A stretch of DNA of 64,000 bases from Bog-473 sp963781955 (GTDB lineage: Bacteria; Actinomycetota; Acidimicrobiia; Acidimicrobiales; RAAP-2), in contig CAWAHU010000002.1 of the NCBI GenBank assembly GCA_963781955.1, positions 248,001-312,000 on the forward strand. Reading direction: 5' to 3'. The notes beneath the pieces were generated by a model. It was not told where the DNA came from. It searched no databases and was given only the letters and a program-made list of their open reading frames with translations. Shown one piece after another: positions 8,817 to 17,386 of the stretch. Each line of letters begins with the position of its first letter. The first letter of the stretch is position 1. A program made the translations under genes and the position numbers.

Positions 8817-11336
8817 CTATTGGACCGCGATGGCAGCCAGCACGTCGAGCTTGGCGGCCCGGCGGGCCGGCCAACTGGCGGCGACCAGACCGAGCGCCGC
8901 CGCCAGGACCAGGAACACCACCAGACTGGAGAACGGCACGACTATCTCGGTGATCCCCTGCGTCTTGAGCGACCAGGCCAGAGCCACGCCGAGGGCGGTC
9001 CCCACCACGACGCCGATGACGGCACCGAAGACGGCCAGGATGACCGACTCGGAGCGGATCATGGCCCGAACCTGCCGACGCTTCATGCCGACGGCCCGCA
9101 ACAGGCCGATCTCACGTGTCCGCTCGAAGACCGACAGCATCAGCGTGTTGACGATCCCGATGAGGGCGATGATCACGGCCAGGCCGAGCAGCGCGTAGAC
9201 GATGCCGAGCAGCTGGTTCACCTGCTGCTGCTGCGACTGCTCGAACTCGGCCCGGCTCTGGACCTTGGCGTTGGGGTACGCGGCCAGCGACCGCTGCACC
9301 GCCGTCTGCACGCCCTGGCTGCCGTCGGTCTTGAGCAGGACCGCCACCGGCAGCTGGTTGTCGTAGTGGGAGAGGAAGAACCCGTCGCCCACCAGGTAGC
9401 TGCCGATCAGCGCGTTGGCCTTGTAGATCCCGCCGATCCGCATGGTGATGTCACCGGTCTTGGCGAACTTCACCGGGACGGGGTCACCCACGACCAGGTC
9501 GTTGTCCTTCGCCGTCGTGGAATCGATCAGGAGCTTGCCCGCCGCCAGGGCCGCCGTCGACCCCGAGGTCGTGTCCACGTTGACGGTCTCGGCCAGGTTC
9601 CGGGTGGACACGGCGGTGAGGTTGGTCACCGACGTCTTGAACTCGAAACGGCCCTGGTACACGGTCGAGGTCGCCGTGACCCCCGGCACGGCCGACGCGG
9701 TGGGGGCCACCTGGTCGCTCAAACCCGACAGGGCGCCGTTGGGCGTCGAGACGATGATGTCGGCTCGCACCGCCTCGTCCACGCTGGACGTCACCGACCG
9801 CGACAGCGAGGCGCCGAACACTGCGATGGCCGACACCAGGGCGAGGCCGACCATCAGCGCCGACGCGGTCTGCGCCGTCCGCTGGGGGCTTCGCATGGAG
9901 TTCTCCCGGCCCAAGCGCCCCGACATGCCGAGTACCCGTGCCAGCGGCCGACCGAGGACGCCGGCCATGGGCCGGGCCAGGGCGGGAGCAAGGCGCGCCA
10001 CGCCCACGAAGATCAACAGGGCCCCGAGGCCGACCAGCTCGATGGCCGGCTTGGTCAGGCCGATCCCGAGCGAGACGATGCCGGCCAGGGCGATCACGCT
10101 CCCCCACACGAACCGCCGCCGGAGAGAGATCTCCCCATCCCCCTGCTGGTCCGAGACCGCCGCCACCGGGGCGATCCGGACGGCCCGGCGGGCCGGGCCG
10201 ATGGCGGCCACCACCGTGACCCCGACGCCGACCACGAGGCAGAACACCACCGTCCGGGCCTCGAACACGAGCGGGCCCGACGGCAGCGAGACACCGAAGG
10301 CGCGCAGCAGCGCCTCGAGGCCCATGGCGGCCAGGACGCCGAGGCCGAGACCGATGAGCGAGGACACCACTCCGACGATCGCCGCCTCGAGGAGGACCGA
10401 ACGGAACACCTGGCGCCGGCTGGCGCCGACGATACGCAGCAGCGCCAGCTCACGGGTCCGCTGCCCGACGATGATGGAGAAGGTGTTGAGGATGGTGAAG
10501 CCGCCCACGAAGAGTGCGATGAACCCGAACACGAGCAGCGCCGTGTTGAAGACACCGAGGGCACGGCCGACGGCGCCGGTGGCTTCGTCGACGACCGTCT
10601 GGCCGGTCACCACCTCGATGCCGGAGGGCAGGTCGCGGGCGATCCGGCGCTGCACCGCGGCCTTGTCCGCCCCCGGGTCGGTGACCACGTTGACGGCGTC
10701 GAAGGTCCCCACGTGACCCAGGAGGGCTTGTGCAGTCGGGATGTCGAAGGCGGCCAGGGTGGCCCCGGCCAGGTTGTCGGCCGTGCCGAAGCGAGCGATG
10801 CCACTGATGGTGAACGTCTTGGTCGGCCCCTGGAAGAGGATCCGGACCCGCTGGCCGACGCTGAACCCGTACTTGTCCGCCGTCCCGCGGTCCATGACGA
10901 CCTGGTCCGGCCTCGTGGGCGGAACGCCTTGGACCAGCCGCAGCGCTGAGAGTCGGGGGTCGGGGTCGAAGGAGACCCCGAGCGTGGGCGCCCCGCCCGT
11001 CGTGATCGCCTTCCCGTCCTTCGAGATGTACTGCGCGAACCCGGTCACCGAACCCTCGGCCACCTCGACCCCGGGAACGGCTCGCACCGAACCGAGGATC
11101 GACTCGGGGATCGGATTACGCGCGGCGAAGCCACCCGTCCCGAGCTGTGCCACGCCGCGGACTTGGAAGTCGACGTTCTTGTAGATGCTCCCGAACAGTG
11201 TGTCGAAGGTGTTGTGCAGCGTGTCGGTCAGCACGAAAGTGCCGGCGATGAACGTGACGCCCAGCACGATGGCGAGCGCGGTCAGCGCGAGCCGGAGCTT
11301 GTGGGCGAGGAGGCCTTTGATCGTGACCTTCCACAC
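8817..11336 (-). CDS. MacB/FtsX-type ABC transporter permease
   Basis: About 839 residues with the two-module layout of large FtsX-family permeases. An N-terminal helix (GLLAHKLRLALTALAIVLG) precedes a large periplasmic domain, then a helix bundle with the RTRELALLRIVGASRRQV motif. A second periplasmic domain and a second bundle follow, with RTREIGLLRAVGMKRRQV. This architecture is known from efflux, lipoprotein and antimicrobial-peptide transporters. The GTG at 11336 sits one base beyond the TGA of the ATPase gene, so the pair is coupled. An upstream extension of the open frame overlaps the ATPase gene and is rejected. Confidence 0.9.
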   Translation of the reverse strand: MWKVTIKGLLAHKLRLALTALAIVLGVTFIAGTFVLTDTLHNTFDTLFGSIYKNVDFQVRGVAQLGTGGFAARNPIPESILGSVRAVPGVEVAEGSVTGFAQYISKDGKAITTGGAPTLGVSFDPDPRLSALRLVQGVPPTRPDQVVMDRGTADKYGFSVGQRVRILFQGPTKTFTISGIARFGTADNLAGATLAAFDIPTAQALLGHVGTFDAVNVVTDPGADKAAVQRRIARDLPSGIEVVTGQTVVDEATGAVGRALGVFNTALLVFGFIALFVGGFTILNTFSIIVGQRTRELALLRIVGASRRQVFRSVLLEAAIVGVVSSLIGLGLGVLAAMGLEALLRAFGVSLPSGPLVFEARTVVFCLVVGVGVTVVAAIGPARRAVRIAPVAAVSDQQGDGEISLRRRFVWGSVIALAGIVSLGIGLTKPAIELVGLGALLIFVGVARLAPALARPMAGVLGRPLARVLGMSGRLGRENSMRSPQRTAQTASALMVGLALVSAIAVFGASLSRSVTSSVDEAVRADIIVSTPNGALSGLSDQVAPTASAVPGVTATSTVYQGRFEFKTSVTNLTAVSTRNLAETVNVDTTSGSTAALAAGKLLIDSTTAKDNDLVVGDPVPVKFAKTGDITMRIGGIYKANALIGSYLVGDGFFLSHYDNQLPVAVLLKTDGSQGVQTAVQRSLAAYPNAKVQSRAEFEQSQQQQVNQLLGIVYALLGLAVIIALIGIVNTLMLSVFERTREIGLLRAVGMKRRQVRAMIRSESVILAVFGAVIGVVVGTALGVALAWSLKTQGITEIVVPFSSLVVFLVLAAALGLVAASWPARRAAKLDVLAAIAVQ

Positions 11337-11337
11337 G

Positions 11338-12099
11338 TCAGGTCCCCAGTACGCGGATGCGCTCGAGGATCGAGTCCGGAGTCGGACCAACGAGCTCGTC
11401 GACCACGTTGCCGTCGGCCAGGAACACGACCCGGTCCGCGTAGGCGGCGCCGCGCGGATCGTGGGTGACCATGACGATCGACTGGCCGAACTCATCCACC
11501 GACCGCCGGAGGAACGACAGCATCTCCGCGCTCGAGTTCGAGTCGAGGTTGCCCGTGGGCTCGTCGGCGAACACCAGATCGGGGCGGTTGATCAGGGCGC
11601 GGGCGCAGGCGCAGCGCTGCTGCTGGCCCCCGGACATCTCCGCCGGCCGGTGGTGGAGCCGGTCACCCAACCCGAGCTGGCCCACCAGATAGGTGAACCA
11701 CTCCTCGTCGACCTTGCGGCCGGCCAGGTCGACCGGCAGCGTGATGTTCTCCCCGGCGGTGAGGGTGGGCACGAGGTTGAACGACTGGAACACGAAGCCG
11801 ATGCGGTCCCTTCGCAGTTGCGTCAGGCCAGCGTCGTCGAGGCCGCCGATGTCCAGGTCCCCCACGAACACCTGGCCGGAGGTCGGCCGGTCCAGGCCGG
11901 CCATGCAGTGCATCAGCGTCGACTTGCCCGATCCCGAAGGACCCATGACGGCCGTGAACCGACCGCGGTCGAACGCCACCGCGACCCCGTCGAGGGCGCG
12001 GACGGTCGCCTGCCCGGTGCCGTAGGTCTTGTGCAGGTCGACTGAGCGCGCCGCCGGGACACCGGGGTCGGGTGCTCGGGTTGCCGTCTCGGCGGACAT
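11338..12099 (-). CDS. MacB/LolD-type ABC transporter ATP-binding protein
   Basis: About 253 residues. Walker A GPSGSGKST, a Q-loop in FVFQSFNLVPTLTAGEN, signature MSGGQQQR, Walker B LVFADEPTGNLDS and the H-loop VTHDPRGA are all present, giving a complete ATPase of the lipoprotein/macrolide-exporter class. The start is ATG at 12099 with GAGAGG eight bases upstream. It pairs with the adjacent FtsX-type permease and is divergent from the LIV importer genes. Confidence 0.92.
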   Translation of the reverse strand: MSAETATRAPDPGVPAARSVDLHKTYGTGQATVRALDGVAVAFDRGRFTAVMGPSGSGKSTLMHCMAGLDRPTSGQVFVGDLDIGGLDDAGLTQLRRDRIGFVFQSFNLVPTLTAGENITLPVDLAGRKVDEEWFTYLVGQLGLGDRLHHRPAEMSGGQQQRCACARALINRPDLVFADEPTGNLDSNSSAEMLSFLRRSVDEFGQSIVMVTHDPRGAAYADRVVFLADGNVVDELVGPTPDSILERIRVLGT

Positions 12100-12215
12100 C
12101 ACAAAGCCTCTCTTGCTGGGGGGCGGTCCACTTTGACCGGTTGCCCGGCCGCGCACAAGGCAGTCAGGGCGAGGCAGGGACCCCTGGCCGACGGCGCGCC
12201 GGCCCACTACCCTGA

Positions 12216-12233
12216 CCTCCCGATCAGGGGAGG
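12216..12233 (+). promoter_or_regulatory. Hairpin covering the ribosome site of the LivH-LivM gene
   Basis: CCTCCC and GGGAGG are separated by six bases, and the second arm is the ribosome-binding sequence (AGGGGAGG) of the GTG at 12237. If transcription starts far enough upstream, this stem would mask the site. A candidate -10 TACCCT at 12208-12213 would put the start near 12220, inside the first arm, so the fold may never form. Confidence 0.3.
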
Positions 12234-12236
12234 CGC

Positions 12237-14345
12237 GTGAACGACCCGGGGGGGAGTTCGTCGTGGGGCAGCACGGCTCGAGGACGGGGCAGGGCACTGC
12301 GCGTGCCTGACGGGATCGCCGGGCGTGCCACAACCGCGGTCACGGCCGGGGCGTCTGTCCTCGCCGTGCTCGTGCTCCAACTCGTCGTGTTCCCCGTGCC
12401 ACTGGGCGTCTGGCTCCAGGGTGTGGTCCTCGGCCTGCTCGGATCCCTCATGGCGGTGGGCCTCGGGCTCACCTACCGGCTCAACAAGGTGATCAACTTC
12501 GCCCAGGGCGACCTGGGCACGGCCCCGGCTGTGCTGGCGGTTGGGCTGATCGCGTTCAGCGGCGTCAACTACTTCGTCGGGCTGGCCACCGGCCTCGTCG
12601 CCTCCGTACTGCTGACAGCCGCGCTCGAGATCCTGGTGGTGCGCCGCTTCCGGCGGTCGCCACGCCTCATCCTGACGGTCGCCACCATCGGGCTCTCGCA
12701 GTTGCTCGTGGTGGTCAGCCTCCTGATCCCGCGGATCTGGGGACAGACGCCCATCTCCAGCGCGGTGATCTCGTTCCCCTGGCACCTCCGTTGGCGCGTC
12801 GCCCCCGTCGTGTTCGACGCCAACGACCTGGTCGCCGTCGTCGTCTCGGTGGCGTGCCTGGTCGCGGTCTCGTTTTGGTTCACGCGCAGCGACGTGGGCA
12901 TCGCGGTACAGGCCGCCGGTGACCGGCGCGACCGCGCGTCCATGCTCGGGATCCCGGTGGGGCGCCTGCAGTCCATCACCTGGGTGGTCGCCGGCGTGCT
13001 GTCATTCGTGTCGATCTTCTTCCAGGCGGCCATCCTCGGCCTGCCCCTCGATCCGACCTACGGCCTGACCGCGCTGGTCACGGCCATCGCCGCGCTGGCC
13101 CTGGGCAACTTCACCGAGCTCCCTGTCATCGCTTCAGCCGCGGTGGCACTCGGCGTGCTCGAGCAGGGGGTGGCCTGGGACGACCCGACGAATCCCGCAC
13201 TGGGGCCGGCCGTCCTGGCCGGCGTCGTGTTCGCGGCCATCGTGCTGCGCCAGGTCCTCACCCGACGCGGGGACCGGGAGGCCGAGACCTCGTTGTCGCT
13301 GGCAAGCAGCGTGCGGGACCTCCCGGCCTCGGGTCGTGCCCTCACCGAGGTCCGTGTGGGAACCCCGTTGGCCGGCCTGGCGGTGTTCGCGGCGGTGTGC
13401 ACGCTTCCACTGTGGATGGGCCCGGGCGAGCTCGTCCGGGCCTCCGAGTTGCTGGCGCTCGCCGTCGTCGGGTGCTCCATCGTCGTCCTCACCGGCTGGT
13501 CGGGCCAGGTGAGCCTGGGGCAGATGTCCTTCGCCGCGGTCGGCGCCACCGTGAGCACGGTCGCCCTGGTCGACTGGCATTGGGACCTCAGCCTGGCCCT
13601 CCTGTTCGCCGGGGGTGCCACCGCCGTCGTGGCCGTCGTGGTCGCGCTGCCGACACTCCGCCTCGACGGCATGTACGCCGCGGTGACGACCCTCGCCTTC
13701 GCGCTGGCCGTCTCGGGTTACCTGCTCGTGCCGGCGGAGTTCTCCTGGATCCCCCAGGGCCAGCTCGGCTCCCTCTACCTGTTCGGGATCACCGTCAGCT
13801 CGCAAGCGTCGATCTTCCTCGTGTGCCTCGGGGTGCTCGTGCTCGTGCTCGTCGGCGTGGGCGGCCTCCGCCACAGCCGCACCGGTCGTGCCCTGCGCGC
13901 GCTGCCCACCAACCAGCGGGCGGCCGCCGGGTACGGCGTGCGCGTGGTGCGGGCCAAGCTGACCTCCTTCGCCATCTCGGGGTTCGTCGCCGGGCTGGCT
14001 GGGTGCCTCTTCGTCGTGGTGAACCAGCAGTACCAGCCGACGGTGTTCCTCGTCCCCGTCAGCTTCCTGGTGTTCACCTCGACGGCGGTCGGCGGACTTG
14101 GGTCCGCGCTGGGGGCCATCCTCGGCGCCGCGCTGGTCGAGGGGAGCACCATCTACCTCCCACCAAGCTGGCAACTGCTGCCCTCCGCGGTGGGCGTCCT
14201 CCTCGTCCTCATCCTCTTCCCGCGTGGCCTGGCCGGCCTCTGCTACGACCTGCGCGACTGGGTCGTGCGCGAACGCCTGCGGCGCCGCGAGTCCGACGCC
14301 GCCAGACCAGGGCCCCCGGCCGTCGACCCGGTGTTTGCTCCGTGA
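12237..14345 (+). CDS. Fused LivH-LivM branched-chain amino acid ABC permease
   Basis: About 702 residues. The N-terminal half is LivH-like (GLTYRLNKVINFAQGDLG, then VATIGLSQLLVV). The C-terminal half is LivM-like (VVLTGWSGQVSLGQMSFAAVG, then LPTLRLDGMYAAVTTLAFAL). The two halves are normally separate proteins, so this is a fusion giving both membrane subunits in one chain. The GTG start at 12237 has AGGGGAGG upstream. Its stop overlaps the next start (GTGA). It probably imports amino acids or related amides/ureas; the substrate is not determined by sequence. Confidence 0.9.
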   Translation: MNDPGGSSSWGSTARGRGRALRVPDGIAGRATTAVTAGASVLAVLVLQLVVFPVPLGVWLQGVVLGLLGSLMAVGLGLTYRLNKVINFAQGDLGTAPAVLAVGLIAFSGVNYFVGLATGLVASVLLTAALEILVVRRFRRSPRLILTVATIGLSQLLVVVSLLIPRIWGQTPISSAVISFPWHLRWRVAPVVFDANDLVAVVVSVACLVAVSFWFTRSDVGIAVQAAGDRRDRASMLGIPVGRLQSITWVVAGVLSFVSIFFQAAILGLPLDPTYGLTALVTAIAALALGNFTELPVIASAAVALGVLEQGVAWDDPTNPALGPAVLAGVVFAAIVLRQVLTRRGDREAETSLSLASSVRDLPASGRALTEVRVGTPLAGLAVFAAVCTLPLWMGPGELVRASELLALAVVGCSIVVLTGWSGQVSLGQMSFAAVGATVSTVALVDWHWDLSLALLFAGGATAVVAVVVALPTLRLDGMYAAVTTLAFALAVSGYLLVPAEFSWIPQGQLGSLYLFGITVSSQASIFLVCLGVLVLVLVGVGGLRHSRTGRALRALPTNQRAAAGYGVRVVRAKLTSFAISGFVAGLAGCLFVVVNQQYQPTVFLVPVSFLVFTSTAVGGLGSALGAILGAALVEGSTIYLPPSWQLLPSAVGVLLVLILFPRGLAGLCYDLRDWVVRERLRRRESDAARPGPPAVDPVFAP

Positions 14346-17300
14346 GTCGGCGGCTCTCCCACCTCGGCGGAGGCGCCTCCCTGTTCCCGTTGGGCGTCCT
14401 CTTCGCCATCGAGCTTCTCGACCAGGCCACCCAGAGCGCGTTCAACGTGCTGACACCCAACGTCCGCGACGCATTCCACATCACGAACGCCGGGATCCTG
14501 CTCATCGTGGCCATCGCCGGCGCAGCCGCGCTCCTGTGCACCCTCCCGGTGGCGGTGCTGGCCGACCGCACGAACCGGGTGCGCATCGCGCTCGTGGGCG
14601 CCATCGTGGGAGCCGCGTTCTCCATCGGGCTGGGCGCGGCCCAGACGATCGTGCTCGTCGCCGTGATGCTGGCCGGCGTCTCCATGGGACAGGCGGTGAT
14701 CTTCCCCACGCACAACTCGCTGCTCGCCGACTACTACCCGGTACCGGCGCGGCCGCGCGTGTACTCGGCGCACCGCTCAGGCATCAACGTCGGCGCCATC
14801 ATCGGCGTGCTGCTCGGTGCCGGTCTCGCCGCTGTGTGGTCGTGGCGTGCCCCCTTCTTCTTCTTCGCCGTGCCCATCGCGGTCACCGTGATCGTGGGCG
14901 CGCGACTACGCGAACCACCGCGCGGCCGCCATGAGCAGTACGAGTTGAGCGAGCAGATGCTGGCCTCCGAGCGCGGCGAGCCCGTCCCCCTGGCCGACGT
15001 GGCCGCCCCACCGACCGAACCCGACACCCCCACCGAGCCACCGCCCTCGCTCGGCGAGGCCTGGCGCACGGTCTGGAAGATCAGCGCCCTGCGACGCATC
15101 TTCATTGCGCTCCCGTTCCTCGCCGCCTCGATCGCCGGCTTCACCGCTCTGGCCTCACTGCAGTACCAGCAGACCTTCAACCTCGACGCGGTGCAGCGTG
15201 CCTGGCTCATCGCTCCGATCCAGCTGTTCGACCTCCTCGGCCTCTTCGTCGGCGCCGTCATCGCCACCCGGCTGGCCGCGCGCGACGTGGGACTTGTCTT
15301 CCGGATGCTCGCCGTGGCGTCGCTGATCGCCGCGTGCTTCTCGGTCCTGTTCGCGCTGGCGCCGAACGTGCCCGTCGCCTTCGTGGCCAATGCCGGCATC
15401 GACGCCTCGCTCGCCGTGGTCGGCCCCGGCGTGTTGGCCTCGCTCTCGCTGGCCATCCCGGCCCGCGTGCGCTCGGTCGGCTTCTCCGTCGGCGCCCTCT
15501 TCGTGCTGCCCGGATTCCTCGTCCTGCCGGCGGTCGGCGCCCTCGGCGACGCCGTCGGGTTCCGCTACGGCTTGCTCATCCTGGTTCCCATCTTCGCCAT
15601 CGGCGGCCTCATCGTGGCCAGCGCCGGCGGCCTGATCGCCCGCGACGTGCACGACGTGTGGACGTCGACGCACGCCAGAGCCGAGATGCTGGCCGACCGA
15701 CGTGATGGGCGCCTCCCGCTCCTCGCCGTGCGCGAACTCTCCGTCGGATACGACGGGGTGGAGGTCCTCGGCGACGTGGCGATCGAGGTCGGCGAGGGGG
15801 AGATCGTGGCGCTCCTCGGTACTAACGGCGCCGGGAAGTCCACGCTGTTGCGCGCCATCGGCGGTGTGGTCGAGGCCGACCACGGCGCTATCGTCTTCGA
15901 CGGGCGCGACATCACGCACCTGCCCCCCGACGAGATCGCCCGGCTGGGCATCGCCCAGGTGCCCGGCGGCGAAGGGATCTTCCCCAATCTCAGGGTCGAC
16001 GAGAACCTCCGGGCCGCCGCCTGGCAGGGACGCCGCCGTGGCGAGCGCGACGTGGACATGATCGAAGAGGCTCTGGGCACCTTCCCCACCCTCTCCTCAC
16101 GCCGGCACGAGCGTGCCGGCAACCTCTCCGGCGGGCAGCAGCAGATGCTGGCGCTGGCCATGGCCACCATCACCCGGCCCAAGCTGTTCCTCATCGACGA
16201 GCTGTCGCTCGGGCTGTCGCCGATCGTCGTGGAGCAGCTGCTCGGAGCGATCGAGTCGATGCGCCAGGGCGGCACGGCCATCCTGCTGGTCGAGCAGTCG
16301 ATGAACGTGGCCGTGTCGGTGGCCAACCGGGTCTACGTGATGGAGAGCGGCGTGGTGCGCTTCTCGGGCCCGGCGGCCGAGCTGGCCGCCCACCCCGAGC
16401 AGCTGTGGTCGATCTACCTCGAGAAGGCGGCCACGTCCTTGGCTGCTGCCCCATCCCCGACCGGCAGCGCGACGGGAGGTGGCGAGCTGGAAGTGCGCAA
16501 CCTGTCCGTGTCCTTCGGCGGCAATGCGGCGCTCGACGGCGTGTCGCTACGAGCAGCGCACGGCGAGGTGGTCGGGATCATCGGTCCCAACGGGGCCGGT
16601 AAGACCACCCTCTTCGACGCCATCTCCGGTTTCCTGCGGCCAGACAGAGGGCAGATCCTCCTCGGCGGCGTCGACGTCACCCGGCAGAGCGCCGCGACCC
16701 GCGCCCGCACCGGCCTGGGCCGGTCCTTCCAGGACTCGCGTCTCTTCTCCGGCCTGACGGTCCGCGACGCCCTGGCTGTCTCGCTCGAGCGGTTCACCGA
16801 GGTCGGCGACCCGTTCAACGCCGTCCTCCGCCTCCCGGCCCAGGTGCGCACCGAGGCCGCCGTGCGCGCCCGGGTGGACGAGCTCCTCGAGATGTTCGGC
16901 CTCGAGCGGTTCGCGGACAGCCTCGTGAGCGAGCTGTCCACGGGCTCACGGCGCCTGGTGGACCTGGCGGCCGTCGTGGCCCTCCAACCGTCGGTCATCT
17001 TGCTCGACGAGCCCTCCTCGGGTGTGGCCCAGCGTGAGGTGGAGTCAATGGTCGGGCTGTTGCGCACGGTGCAGGGCAGGCTCGACGCCACCATGTTGGT
17101 CGTCGAGCACGACATCGCGTTCATCGCCGAGCTGGCTGACCGACTGGTGGCCATGGACCGGGGCGCCGTGCTCCTGAGCGGCACGCCGCGCCAGGTGCTC
17201 GAGTCACCGTTGGTCGGCGAGGCCTTCTTGGGCTCCGACCCGCTGCTCCGCACTCGCTCGAGCCCGTCAGAGGCGGCGCGCGGTGAGTACCGCACGGCCG

Positions 17301-17386
17301 CCACCGCCACGCTGGCGCCGCCGGCGACGACCTCGGGTACGGCGGACGCCGACCCGGAGACGGACACCCGAGGGGAGCCAGCATGA
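14342..17386 (+). CDS. MFS permease fused to LivF-like and LivG-like ATPases
   Basis: About 1014 residues in one uninterrupted frame. Residues 1 to about 440 form a 12-helix major facilitator domain with a motif-A-like LADRTNRVRI loop. Residues about 458-695 form a LivF-like ATPase (Walker A GTNGAGKST, signature LSGGQQQ, LFLIDELSLGLSP). Residues about 713-960 form a LivG-like ATPase (GPNGAGKTT, divergent signature LSTGSRR, ILLDEPSSGV). A polar linker and a low-complexity tail end the protein. GTG 14342 overlaps the LivHM stop and the stop overlaps the next ATG, so the operon is tightly coupled. Joining a secondary carrier to primary-transport ATPases is unusual. Confidence 0.88.
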   Translation: MSRRLSHLGGGASLFPLGVLFAIELLDQATQSAFNVLTPNVRDAFHITNAGILLIVAIAGAAALLCTLPVAVLADRTNRVRIALVGAIVGAAFSIGLGAAQTIVLVAVMLAGVSMGQAVIFPTHNSLLADYYPVPARPRVYSAHRSGINVGAIIGVLLGAGLAAVWSWRAPFFFFAVPIAVTVIVGARLREPPRGRHEQYELSEQMLASERGEPVPLADVAAPPTEPDTPTEPPPSLGEAWRTVWKISALRRIFIALPFLAASIAGFTALASLQYQQTFNLDAVQRAWLIAPIQLFDLLGLFVGAVIATRLAARDVGLVFRMLAVASLIAACFSVLFALAPNVPVAFVANAGIDASLAVVGPGVLASLSLAIPARVRSVGFSVGALFVLPGFLVLPAVGALGDAVGFRYGLLILVPIFAIGGLIVASAGGLIARDVHDVWTSTHARAEMLADRRDGRLPLLAVRELSVGYDGVEVLGDVAIEVGEGEIVALLGTNGAGKSTLLRAIGGVVEADHGAIVFDGRDITHLPPDEIARLGIAQVPGGEGIFPNLRVDENLRAAAWQGRRRGERDVDMIEEALGTFPTLSSRRHERAGNLSGGQQQMLALAMATITRPKLFLIDELSLGLSPIVVEQLLGAIESMRQGGTAILLVEQSMNVAVSVANRVYVMESGVVRFSGPAAELAAHPEQLWSIYLEKAATSLAAAPSPTGSATGGGELEVRNLSVSFGGNAALDGVSLRAAHGEVVGIIGPNGAGKTTLFDAISGFLRPDRGQILLGGVDVTRQSAATRARTGLGRSFQDSRLFSGLTVRDALAVSLERFTEVGDPFNAVLRLPAQVRTEAAVRARVDELLEMFGLERFADSLVSELSTGSRRLVDLAAVVALQPSVILLDEPSSGVAQREVESMVGLLRTVQGRLDATMLVVEHDIAFIAELADRLVAMDRGAVLLSGTPRQVLESPLVGEAFLGSDPLLRTRSSPSEAARGEYRTAATATLAPPATTSGTADADPETDTRGEPA

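Noticed and set aside
8820..10949. 709-codon plus-strand open frame opposite the FtsX permease
   Set aside because: The product is a low-complexity mirror of the permease coding frame; the permease is family-consistent and coupled to its ATPase.
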